This document shows, piece after piece, positions 1-5,969 of a DNA stretch of 8,397 nt (the first letter of the stretch is position 1; each line of letters begins with the position of its first letter). Under the pieces are notes generated by a model. The model made no database searches, was not told the origin of the DNA, and saw nothing but the letters and a program-made list of their open reading frames with translations. Made by a program: the position numbers and the translations under genes. This DNA is from Lachnospiraceae bacterium UBA1066 (GTDB lineage Bacteria; Bacillota; Clostridia; Lachnospirales; Lachnospiraceae), in the NCBI GenBank assembly GCA_002316215.1, contig DCDB01000051.1, positions 1 through 8,397 of the forward strand. Direction: 5' to 3'.

Positions 1-47
1 CTTCCCTTTATAATCAGAGACCATCCTGCCAGGTGGTCTCTTTTTAT
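1..47 (+). repeat. Left copy of a 47-bp direct repeat (terminator unit)
   Basis: These bases match 3794-3840 at 45 of 47 positions, differing only at 15 (c/t) and 20 (a/g). The match covers a lead-in (CTTCCCTTTATAAT) plus one hairpin unit of the array at 3809-4001. Because the window starts here, the repeat may extend further left. After base 47 the two copies diverge. Confidence 0.85.
16..45 (+). terminator. Intrinsic terminator hairpin at window edge
   Basis: AGAGACCA (16-23) pairs perfectly with TGGTCTCT (34-41), with an inner CCT/AGG pairing in the loop and a run of five T at 41-45. The U-tract is on the plus strand, so it would end a plus-strand transcript coming from outside the window. 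On the minus strand there is no T-tract. Confidence 0.7.
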
Positions 48-214
48 GTCCAGACGCTCCTTTTTTCCCTGTGCCGGTGCTTCAAGGCCAAGAGCTGCAA
101 GAACCCGGCTGTCCCAGATCGGACGGCCGGCACCGATCGTCGCCAGCATAGCATCTTGCTTGCAAATGACGCCTCCGCCGATCCGCATTTTTCTGTCCCT
201 TTCAGTTGTCTGGG

Positions 215-234
215 AAAAATTCAGCTCTCCGCTG
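215..234 (-). terminator. Weak terminator candidate after the RloB gene
   Basis: Read on the minus strand, CAGC-GGAGA-GCTG is followed by AATTTTT, directly after the RloB stop codon at 236-238. The stem is only 4 bp, so efficiency would be low. Confidence 0.3.
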
Positions 235-235
235 C

Positions 236-883
236 TCACGACTTCTTTGTGATTATTCCAGTTATTTCTTTAATAAATGTATGTACTGTAGTGCAAGGGC
301 ACATTTCCGAAGGTTTGTTGGTACAGTTGCGAATATGCTCTGTTAACCTTCTCTGTGCAATTTCAACAGCCTGTTTTTCATCTCCGTAACGACATAGCTT
401 TTGATAAATTGCCGGGTCTGCTTTGTCATATTTTATTCCGGTAACTTGTGTGAATTCCCGCGCGAATCCATTACAGCACGATACAGAATCCTGATATGAC
501 GGCATAGCTCCGAAATATGTGCTGAACCATATTTCAATACACGGATTGGACCAACCAACATTGATACCCTTTTCTAAGGCAGCAGATATAATCTGATCAA
601 AGTCTTTTACTTGATCACGATCAAAAACAATCCACGGTTCGCCATATTGAGGCTGCAACGAAGACATATTGATGGCTTCGCTAACAAGATCAACCGTTTT
701 TGCCTTACAGACCTTTATCACAAGTTTTCCCTGCAATTCTTTCGGAATTGAGTCCCGCAAACCAAGCATATAGTTTTGCTCTGTTTCTTTAGTGTCCGTC
801 ACAATAAAATAGTACCCCAATTCCGGAACACGGCGCTTGGATAGCTGCTCTCGATTTTTTCGTTTTCCGTTTCTATTTGGCAT
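236..883 (-). CDS. rloB: RloB-family protein (AbiLii-like effector of an ATPase-linked defence pair)
   Basis: The product is 215 aa, the usual RloB/AbiLii size. Family landmarks in order: a basic N-terminus, a first strand with YFIVTDTKETEQNY (24-37), VFDRDQ (86-91), SNPCIEIWF (112-120) and the C-terminal CTTVHTFIKEI (197-207). The acidic first-strand and DxD-type positions recall TOPRIM-like metal sites. Most relatives have E-G where this protein has D30-T31, which is an odd substitution. ATG 883 is supported by an AAGGGGGA ribosome binding site lying inside the stop region of the upstream ATPase gene. The gap is 2 bp, so translation is probably coupled. RloB-type proteins occur beside AAA ATPases in phage-resistance loci (AbiL) and in restriction-modification islands (RloA/RloB). 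Here no restriction genes are seen, so AbiL-like abortive infection is the better guess. The exact biochemical activity is inferred. Confidence 0.85.
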   Translation of the reverse strand: MPNRNGKRKNREQLSKRRVPELGYYFIVTDTKETEQNYMLGLRDSIPKELQGKLVIKVCKAKTVDLVSEAINMSSLQPQYGEPWIVFDRDQVKDFDQIISAALEKGINVGWSNPCIEIWFSTYFGAMPSYQDSVSCCNGFAREFTQVTGIKYDKADPAIYQKLCRYGDEKQAVEIAQRRLTEHIRNCTNKPSEMCPCTTVHTFIKEITGIITKKS

Positions 884-885
884 AC

Positions 886-2157
886 TTATTCCCCCTTAAA
901 CACATCAAAGTACTGCATTGTGGGAATAGCGCCATACTTACCAAGAAGATAATTTTTCTCGTAATTTTCATCTTTGCGGATTTTCGCACCATCTTCATCA
1001 ACAAAATCCGCAAGCGAATAGAGTGTGGAAATACCATTAGCAGCCTTCTCACTAAACCAAACTTCATCACGGCGCAGAATATTACTATTAAGCTGCCAAG
1101 AATCATGAGAAGTAAATATAAGCTGAGCATGATTTGGATTTGTCTCTTGGTTTAAGAAAGTGATAACAAATGTCCTGACCAGTAACGGATGAAGTCGTGC
1201 GTTCAATTCATCAACAAAGAGTACCCCCCCTGTCTCCAACACTTCTTGTAGTAATGGATATAATGCAAACATTTTAAGGGTACCTGCGGATTCCAATTTT
1301 AACGGGATAGTCGCAGTATCCTCCGAATCAATCATTTTATGTATAGCATTGATTCTAACCTTAGAAGATTTCTTGTCATCATCACTTTCAATAGGTTTAA
1401 CTTCAAATCCAATAATTGAAGGATCAAACGCAGAAAAGTAATTGATAACTTTATCCTGAACATTTTTGCTCTCTACAAAATCATCCGGCAGTTGCTCCGA
1501 TAGGAAGAAATTCTCAAATGGACGGCCAAAATCAGCAAGCTCATTATTCATAAACCAATCGCGAATCAGTTTGAGCTTTGCTATCTTCAGTTTTGAACCC
1601 AGCGATACGATCAATGTTTCCTTTTCAAGCGCTATTCTCAAATTCTCCTGACTCTTAGACGCAATGCCGGAAAGATCAAGCTCAGAACCATTGCGATAAA
1701 AAATACGCTTATAATCGCCTCGAGATGTTTTTGATTTGTAGTTGAGCCATTCTTCTTTTATTCCGGTACTATTAACTGTAAATCCATAGTTATACGATTT
1801 TGCTCCGTTTTTTTCTGAAGAAATAAAATAAACTTCAAAAGAAGATTCGGCTTTTTTACTGCTGGCATCAAACAAAAATGGTGTAGGGTCTAAAAATTCA
1901 GACTTACTCTTTTTCTTTGATTCATCTCCGCCATAGTTGAGAGAACTTGCTACATATGTAGCCATGTATCTAAAGGCTTCCAAAACATTGGACTTACCAC
2001 TGGCGTTAGCACCGAAAATCGACGCAATCGGAAGAACCTTCTCATTGCCAATGGAAATAACATGATTACTGTATTCGGAAATTTTTGTTGCAGTTAAATC
2101 AAGCGTGGTATCATCACGAAATGATTTGAAATTCTTGAAATTAAATTGCAAAAGCAT
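886..2157 (-). CDS. AAA family ATPase (AbiLi/RloA-like, ABC/OLD-type), partner of RloB
   Basis: The product is 423 aa with a split SMC/OLD-like ATPase layout. It starts with the typical MLLQFNFKNFKSFRD. The Walker A motif is GANASGKSN (49-57), an ABC-signature-like stretch is LESAGTLKMF (288-297), Walker B is VLFVDELN (312-319, D316/E317) and the H-loop is FTSHD (348-352). Near the C-terminus GKYGAIP (407-412 region) is characteristic of ATPases paired with RloB. Residues 75-285 form the variable insertion between the ATPase halves. ATG 2157 has an AAGGAGAG ribosome binding site at good spacing and a promoter about 35 bp upstream. The gene leads a two-gene operon with the RloB gene. It probably acts in the cytoplasm as the sensor or regulatory ATPase of a defence system; the trigger is unknown. 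Confidence 0.85.
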   Translation of the reverse strand: MLLQFNFKNFKSFRDDTTLDLTATKISEYSNHVISIGNEKVLPIASIFGANASGKSNVLEAFRYMATYVASSLNYGGDESKKKSKSEFLDPTPFLFDASSKKAESSFEVYFISSEKNGAKSYNYGFTVNSTGIKEEWLNYKSKTSRGDYKRIFYRNGSELDLSGIASKSQENLRIALEKETLIVSLGSKLKIAKLKLIRDWFMNNELADFGRPFENFFLSEQLPDDFVESKNVQDKVINYFSAFDPSIIGFEVKPIESDDDKKSSKVRINAIHKMIDSEDTATIPLKLESAGTLKMFALYPLLQEVLETGGVLFVDELNARLHPLLVRTFVITFLNQETNPNHAQLIFTSHDSWQLNSNILRRDEVWFSEKAANGISTLYSLADFVDEDGAKIRKDENYEKNYLLGKYGAIPTMQYFDVFKGE

Positions 2158-2190
2158 ATTGTCACTCTCCTTTACATCTGTTCACTCTCC

Positions 2191-2218
2191 AGTATACTCA
2201 AATAATTAGTAAAAGCAA
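2191..2218 (-). promoter_or_regulatory. Promoter of the ATPase-RloB operon
   Basis: On the minus strand a -35 TTGCTT (2213-2218) and a -10 TATACT (2191-2196) are separated by 16 bp. The start point would fall near 2184, giving a short leader that holds the ribosome binding site of the ATPase gene. Confidence 0.55.
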
Positions 2219-2223
2219 CACGT

Positions 2224-2244
2224 AAATGAGGCATTATCTCATTT
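2224..2244. promoter_or_regulatory. Inverted repeat beside the defence promoter
   Basis: AAATGAG (2224-2230) and CTCATTT (2238-2244) form a perfect 7-bp inverted repeat with a 7-bp spacer, placed just upstream of the -35 box. Its size and position fit a dimeric regulator site; no regulator gene is visible nearby. Confidence 0.35.
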
Positions 2245-2374
2245 GTATGTAAATATTTATAAAAAATCTCGCACAGTATCTCAGGTTTTCAGAAAACCGT
2301 CATAAAAGAGCTGCCGCTTCAATGGAAATTTTGTGTCAGGCACCGTTCCAGCTTACCAGGTTCAGCGTCTTGTT

Positions 2375-3484
2375 TTATAGCAGCCTTTCGCAGCTGATTT
2401 CCAGGTCTGTCCAGCCGAGACTTTCCGCCCATTGGCGCAACTCTTCCCTTTCCTTACGACTTTTGCCTTCATAAATTTTCTGAAGGAATTCAATATATCC
2501 GTGGATTCCTCCGACATCCTCCACAAGCTGCATTCCGTCTTTAGCAACGCAGACAGGCCGGTGCTCCGCAATGACAGTTTCCGCAGCCGCTTCTACAACA
2601 GGCGCAGGTACCTGGCAATGCTGCCCAAGATCCGTCAGGTCTTCAAGCCGCGTGATATGGAAAATCCAATTGTCGCCGTAATCATATTCATAAATGAGCT
2701 CACGAGTGAGTGCTTTCGCTCCTCCCCTGGACAGTCTGCCTACAGATTCAAGATAAATTTTATAGGGAACAAGTATCTCTGAAAGTAAAAGCCTCTCAAG
2801 CAGTGATTCCATTCCTTCTTCAATAACGACAGAATAATTCAGTTCTTCCAGCGTCAGCTCATCAAACGTCCTGTTGACTACTGATACTTCATTTTCCGCA
2901 CAAAGCTTTTCCAAATCTTTATTCTTCTTTTCATTGCTGTACCAGACGTATCTCGGGATCACTTCCAAAGAAGAAAACCTTTCTTTCATCTCCCGCATTT
3001 CGGAACGGCAGAGCCGATATCTTTCATCCGGATCCGCACAGCGGTACGGACCTGTATATTTTCTTCTTCTCCAGATTTCGAAATTTTCACCATCTTCATA
3101 ATCATCATCCCAGGAATGGTAATCCTCGCTGACATCCGGCGCGCGGAAAACTGTTCCGACCAGAGCAGCCCAATTCTTGACCATGCCACCGGTCAGGCGC
3201 ATATAATCTTCTTTCGGGAGAATAAAATGATGCAGATGCTCATTCTGGAAACCGAAAGCACGGGCCAGAGCGTAATGGAGATAATGAAGAGGCATGTCCG
3301 ACGGAATTAAAAGATCCCGGCTGATACTCCTTCCTGACCGGGATCCTCCGTACAACTTCAGGATTTGCGCATCATGGTCGGAAAGGCTCGTGAGACCCAG
3401 ATCAAGCTCTACATGGATTGGAACCGCCCTCAGCTCCTTACACTTTTCTCCCTGATTCACAAACGATACCACTTTATTTTCCAT
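2375..3484 (-). CDS. Plasmid pRiA4b ORF-3-like family protein
   Basis: The product is 369 aa when started at ATG 3484. That start is preferred over an in-frame start 20 codons upstream because GGAGG lies 7 bp before it. The pRiA4b ORF-3 fold is recognised from LHYLHYALARAFGF with HLHHF just after it (66-87), then YEYDYGDNW (265-273), and the C-terminal block CVAKDGMQLVEDVGGIHGY (312-330), the counterpart of the family's cysteine/PPED/GG-GY signature. Between the two halves is a long insertion with an acidic stretch (DDDYEDGENFE, 127-136) and a basic one. The protein has no signal peptide or membrane segment. The family is widespread on plasmids and in accessory regions, some members lie near transposon genes, and its function is unknown. 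It shares orientation with the defence pair but has a 215-bp gap to it and a separate promoter follows, so it is probably its own transcript. Confidence 0.8.
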   Translation of the reverse strand: MENKVVSFVNQGEKCKELRAVPIHVELDLGLTSLSDHDAQILKLYGGSRSGRSISRDLLIPSDMPLHYLHYALARAFGFQNEHLHHFILPKEDYMRLTGGMVKNWAALVGTVFRAPDVSEDYHSWDDDYEDGENFEIWRRRKYTGPYRCADPDERYRLCRSEMREMKERFSSLEVIPRYVWYSNEKKNKDLEKLCAENEVSVVNRTFDELTLEELNYSVVIEEGMESLLERLLLSEILVPYKIYLESVGRLSRGGAKALTRELIYEYDYGDNWIFHITRLEDLTDLGQHCQVPAPVVEAAAETVIAEHRPVCVAKDGMQLVEDVGGIHGYIEFLQKIYEGKSRKEREELRQWAESLGWTDLEISCERLL

Positions 3485-3634
3485 AACCCAGCCTCCGCTA
3501 TTGTTATTTTTACATTTATGCAACCGGATACTTTTATAAAACAACTAAATGCATTCCATTATGAACAGTAAAAGGTTGTATAGAGTGTCATAATTCTTTT
3601 ATTTTCCCTTTTCAGTAAAAAACAAGATAATGCA

Positions 3635-3711
3635 CTTTACAGATCCCTTCATTTTACTTCACAGATTCTTTCATTTCTCTTCACAGGCTGTTCACAGACT
3701 CCCGGTATTAT
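3635..3711 (+). promoter_or_regulatory. Phased direct repeats before a -10 box (OmpR/PhoB-type site candidate)
   Basis: A 22-bp unit occurs twice in tandem (3635-3656 and 3657-3678). Six TTCACA-like hexamers follow one another about every 10-12 bp: TTTACA 3636, TTCATT 3648, TTCACA 3658, TTCATT 3670, TTCACA 3680 and TTCACA 3691. TATTAT (3706-3711) follows 9 bp after the last one, with no good -35 box. This is the layout of promoters activated by winged-helix response regulators such as PhoP/PhoB, which bind direct repeats phased by 11 bp. On the opposite strand the last pair reads CTGTGAA-N4-CTGTGAA, so control of the minus-strand gene is equally possible. The regulator is not identified. Confidence 0.4.
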
Positions 3712-3716
3712 AGTTC

Positions 3717-3738
3717 TTGTAAGATACAAGTCTTACAA
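3717..3738. promoter_or_regulatory. Perfect 8-bp inverted repeat at the predicted start site
   Basis: TTGTAAGA (3717-3724) and TCTTACAA (3731-3738) are separated by 6 bp. An alternative pairing CTTGTA/TACAAG (3716-3721/3725-3730) overlaps it. It could be an operator or a 5' stem-loop of a transcript starting near 3718. Confidence 0.4.
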
Positions 3739-3838
3739 AACAACCAAATAAAAACCTTTTTCTTTTTCATTACTCCGTCGGGAGACGGAACTCCTTCCCT
3801 TTATAATTAGAGGCCATCCTGCCAGGTGGTCTCTTTTT
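3718..3838 (+). ncRNA. Candidate small noncoding RNA ending in the hairpin array
   Basis: A transcript started from the TATTAT box at 3706-3711 would begin near 3718, carry the inverted repeat, then an unstructured A/C-rich stretch, a CCGTC-GGGA-GACGG stem-loop (3775-3788), and stop at the first terminator hairpin (3809-3838). It would be about 120 nt. No ATG with a ribosome binding site lies in it, and there is no plus-strand gene upstream that would explain a terminator here. I do not recognise a known RNA family. An orphan terminator array left by rearrangement is the alternative. Confidence 0.3.
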
Positions 3839-3840
3839 AT
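3794..3840 (+). repeat. Right copy of the 47-bp direct repeat
   Basis: This is the partner of 1-47 (two mismatches), including the CTTCCCTTTATAAT lead-in that the later array units lack. The copies are 3793 bp apart and bracket the coding remnant, the defence pair and the pRiA4b-like gene. Confidence 0.85.
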
Positions 3841-4001
3841 TTATCGTGTAGAGACAATCCTGCGGATGGTCTCTTTTTATTTATCGTTTAGAGGCCATCC
3901 TGCCAGGTGGTCTCTTTTTATTTATCGTGTAGCGACAATCCTGCGGATGGTCTCTTTTTATTTATCGTTTAGAGACAATCCTGCCGGATGGTCTCTTTTT
4001 T
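3809..4001 (+). terminator. Array of five tandem terminator-like hairpins
   Basis: Units start at 3809, 3850, 3890, 3931 and 3971 (period 40-41 bp). Types alternate. Units 1 and 3 have AGAGGCCA/TGGTCTCT arms with an inner CCT/AGG pair. Units 2, 4 and 5 have AGAGAC/GTCTCT arms with an inner ATCC/GGAT stem. Unit 4 has one mismatch in the arm. Every hairpin ends in TTTTT, and units 1-4 are followed by the same linker ATTTATCGTGT or ATTTATCGTTT. The 81-bp pair 3809-3889 is repeated at 3890-3970 with a single difference, so the duplication is recent. On the plus strand each unit has the form of an intrinsic terminator. It insulates the protease gene from anything upstream. Confidence 0.8.
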
Positions 4002-4027
4002 CGCTCAGAAATACTTTATGAGGATAT

Positions 4028-4033
4028 TATAAT
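4028..4033 (+). promoter_or_regulatory. TATAAT -10 box before the CPBP protease gene
   Basis: A perfect TATAAT lies 65 bp before the start codon, directly after the hairpin array. No matching -35 box is seen at 16-18 bp, so the promoter would be weak or activator-dependent. Confidence 0.35.
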
Positions 4034-4097
4034 TCTTTTATGGAAGGATATGTGATAAAATTAGAAAGAAAAAAGTGTTTGCTCAAAAAGGCCGGCA

Positions 4098-5027
4098 ATG
4101 GAAAATATATTAAAAGACTCTTTCTCTGAGAGTACAATTCTTTCTGAGGCCAAAAAGGCTGTTCGAAAGCCTCCTTTGATCGTGATTCTCCTTGTTCTTC
4201 TGGCAGCTTTTACAGCGGAATCTTTCCTGACAAACAGCCCGATGCTGCAGCTGTTCCCTCCCATCTTTCAAAGTGCCGTAAACATGCTGGCTACTGCACC
4301 TGCCGATATTGCTTTGTCCGTTGTCTTTATAAGGTGCATCGAAAAAAGGAGCCTGAAATCGATAGGCATTACCGGAAAGCATGCTGGAATTCTCCTTCTT
4401 CGCGGATGTCTGATCGGCTTCATCTCCTTCTGCGCAACTATCGGAATCCTTCTCTTTGGCGGTACTGCAGAAATATCCCTTGCGCCTTCCGCTGGTGCCG
4501 GAATTTTTCTGTTTTATCTTGGCGTATATTTACTTCAGGGCTTTTCCGAAGAAATCATTTTCCGTGGATTCCTGCTGGTTTCAGAAGCCAACCGCACTTC
4601 CGTGACAGCCGCTATTCTTATCAGTGCATTTTTCTACGCTTCAGCCCATGTATTCGGCACCGGTTTTTCTGCACTGGCCTTCCTGAATCTTTTTATCGAC
4701 GGAATATATGCCGCCATGTTTTTACTGTATGACGACTCCATCCTGTGTATCGGCGGTATACACGCCTTATGGAATTTTTCGGAAGGCGACATTTTCGGCT
4801 GCCAGGTCAGCGGTTATACCGGTGACCCGAACATCTTCCAGATTAAAATAAAACCCGGCTACGAACTGATAAACGGCGGCCTGTTCGGACCGGAAGGCGG
4901 GCTGACAGACACGGTCATCGAATTCTCCATGCTTCTGATCATTCTTATTCTAGTCAGAAAGCGTGCTGCCGACCGTAGTGCCGGCAAAAACAGGAGTGTG
5001 TCTCCACACTCCTCAAAAGTTTCTTAA
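4098..5027 (+). CDS. CPBP family intramembrane glutamic endopeptidase
   Basis: The product is 309 aa and strongly hydrophobic, with likely membrane segments near residues 26-44, 59-78, 98-121, 133-149, 168-187, 192-212 and 273-287. The CPBP (Abi, Rce1-like) motifs are complete: EEIIFRG with paired E151/E152 and R156, then YASAH with H184, and IHALWNF with H222 and N226. These are the catalytic residues of the family, which cleaves or processes proteins within the membrane; substrates here are unknown. Some relatives mature or give immunity to bacteriocins, but no bacteriocin gene is seen. ATG 4098 has only a modest AAGG ribosome binding site. The last residues (about 298-305) are encoded by a hairpin that serves as terminator for the convergent sugar operon. 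The gene stands alone on the plus strand. Confidence 0.85.
   Translation: MENILKDSFSESTILSEAKKAVRKPPLIVILLVLLAAFTAESFLTNSPMLQLFPPIFQSAVNMLATAPADIALSVVFIRCIEKRSLKSIGITGKHAGILLLRGCLIGFISFCATIGILLFGGTAEISLAPSAGAGIFLFYLGVYLLQGFSEEIIFRGFLLVSEANRTSVTAAILISAFFYASAHVFGTGFSALAFLNLFIDGIYAAMFLLYDDSILCIGGIHALWNFSEGDIFGCQVSGYTGDPNIFQIKIKPGYELINGGLFGPEGGLTDTVIEFSMLLIILILVRKRAADRSAGKNRSVSPHSSKVS
4986..5013 (-). terminator. Terminator of the sugar-phosphate operon, inside the protease gene
   Basis: A perfect 9-bp stem, AGGAGTGTG (4992-5000) with CACACTCCT (5005-5013), has a 4-nt loop. On the minus strand it is followed by G and five T (4986-4990). It lies about 80 bp after the aldolase stop codon. On the plus strand the trailing sequence is not a clean T-tract. 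Confidence 0.7.
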
Positions 5028-5094
5028 AACCATTTGTATATCCATTAAAAGTTGCAGGAGAATAAGTCTGTGCCCGGTTCCGCTTCAATTAAGA

Positions 5095-5955
5095 TCAGAT
5101 CCCCTGGGCTGCTTTTCCATTGCTGCCGCAGACAAGGATTTTGCTCATCACATATTTTTTAACTTCTTCGCGCCCGGCGGCACCGTATTTTTTCGGGTCG
5201 AAAATATCCGGATCCGCTTTCAGGACTTCTTTCACACCTTTGGAAAATGCAATTCTCAGGTCCGTGGCATAATTAACTTTGCACATTCCCCTTTTGACGC
5301 ATTCCCGGACGGCTTCATTCGGTACGCCTGAAGTTCCGTGCAGGACAAGCGGAACAGAAACAAGTTCCCTGATTTTGCTGACTCGTTCGACATCAAGTAC
5401 AGGCTTTACCTTGTAAATACCATGTGCCGTGCCGATCCCCACTGCAAGCGAGTCAACACCGGTGGCTTTTACGAATTCTTCAGCATGTGCAGGATCTGTA
5501 TACGGATCGTCGTCTCCGCCTGAGAGATCGTCTTCTTTCCCGCCAACCTTTCCGAGCTCTGCCTCTACCGGTATTCCGGCCGGGTGGCAGGCATCCGCCA
5601 CTGCTTTACTGAGAATAACATTTTCTTCAAATGACTTGCGCGAACCGTCAATCATGATGGAAGTATATCCGGCACGGAAGGCCTGCATAGCCAGCTCGAA
5701 GCTGCTGCCATGATCCAGATGCAGCACGATTGGAACACTTGCCCGCTCCGCCGCCGCGCGGACATTCGCGTAAAAGTAATCCAGCCCCGCATAACGGACG
5801 GTTCCGGGTGTCGTCTGCATAATAACCGGCGCTTTGAGTTCTTCTGCCGCTTCCATAACGGCCTGTACCATTTCCATATTTTCAACATTAAATGCACCTA
5901 CAGCATAGCCTCCGGCCTGTGCAGCCATCAATAATTTCTTCGTTGTCGTTAACAT
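5095..5955 (-). CDS. gatY: Class II tagatose-/fructose-bisphosphate aldolase (GatY/KbaY type)
   Basis: The product is 286 aa, against about 284 in GatY/KbaY. Zinc and catalytic residues are present: HLDHG with the catalytic Asp81 and ligand His82, VEAELGKVGGKEDD (130-143), GTAHG with His178, LHGTSG with His206, and the phosphate-binding NYATDLR (228-234). The VEAELG-GGxEDD and TAHG context is closer to tagatose-bisphosphate aldolases than to glycolytic Fba, and the neighbours fit tagatose-1,6-bisphosphate as substrate. Cleavage gives glycerone phosphate and glyceraldehyde-3-phosphate in the cytoplasm. ATG 5955 has AAGGAG 5 bp upstream. E. coli GatY works with a GatZ subunit; no gatZ is seen in the window. 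This is the last gene of the operon, with its own likely promoter in the 190-bp gap and a terminator at 4986-5013. A fructose-1,6-bisphosphate preference cannot be excluded. Confidence 0.85.
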   Translation of the reverse strand: MLTTTKKLLMAAQAGGYAVGAFNVENMEMVQAVMEAAEELKAPVIMQTTPGTVRYAGLDYFYANVRAAAERASVPIVLHLDHGSSFELAMQAFRAGYTSIMIDGSRKSFEENVILSKAVADACHPAGIPVEAELGKVGGKEDDLSGGDDDPYTDPAHAEEFVKATGVDSLAVGIGTAHGIYKVKPVLDVERVSKIRELVSVPLVLHGTSGVPNEAVRECVKRGMCKVNYATDLRIAFSKGVKEVLKADPDIFDPKKYGAAGREEVKKYVMSKILVCGSNGKAAQGI

Positions 5956-5969
5956 TTTCTCTCCTTCAA

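Larger units (their letters stand above)
1..239 (-). pseudogene. Remnant of a GC-rich protein gene (possible HhH DNA-glycosylase-like fold)
   Basis: One minus-strand frame is open from 269 through the window edge. From a possible GTG at 239 or ATG at 188 it encodes a peptide containing MRIGGGVICKQDAML and PIWDSRVLAALGL. This stretch is visibly more GC-rich than the RloB gene next to it and reads like ordinary protein. The P-I-W-D-S-x-V pattern resembles the C-terminal part of HhH-GPD-type DNA-glycosylase-like proteins, but that is a weak recollection. Reading on, the frame runs straight into the 1-47 terminator repeat, where the sequence no longer looks like protein. No ribosome binding site is convincing, and the upstream part is replaced by the RloB gene end. 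I infer an internal or C-terminal fragment of a disrupted gene. Confidence 0.35.
3485..4097. other. 613-bp gap without a protein gene
   Basis: No reading frame here has both a ribosome binding site and a protein-like composition. The stretch holds the leader of the pRiA4b-like gene (minus strand), the phased repeats and TATTAT box at 3635-3711, an inverted repeat at 3717-3738, a CCGTC-GGGA-GACGG hairpin at 3775-3788, the five-unit hairpin array at 3809-4001 and the leader of the protease gene. The motif ATAATTCTTTTAT occurs twice, at about 3590 and 4029. Confidence 0.7.

Noticed and set aside
877..1155. Plus-strand frame across the ATPase gene 3' end
   Set aside because: It is antisense to a well-supported ATPase gene and encodes a hydrophobic/basic peptide without recognisable features.
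2284..2298. GGTTTT-CAG-AAAACC hairpin as terminator for the pRiA4b-like gene
   Set aside because: The AT-rich stem is weak and no T-tract follows directly on either strand.
3485..3544. N-terminal extension of the pRiA4b-like protein
   Set aside because: The upstream start has no ribosome binding site, while GGAGG precedes ATG 3484.
3809..4001. CRISPR array
   Set aside because: The period is 40-41 bp but the linkers are nearly identical, so there are no unique spacers, and no cas genes are present.
3794..4001. Integron attC sites
   Set aside because: The hairpins lack GTTRRRY/RYYYAAC core sites and there is no integrase gene.
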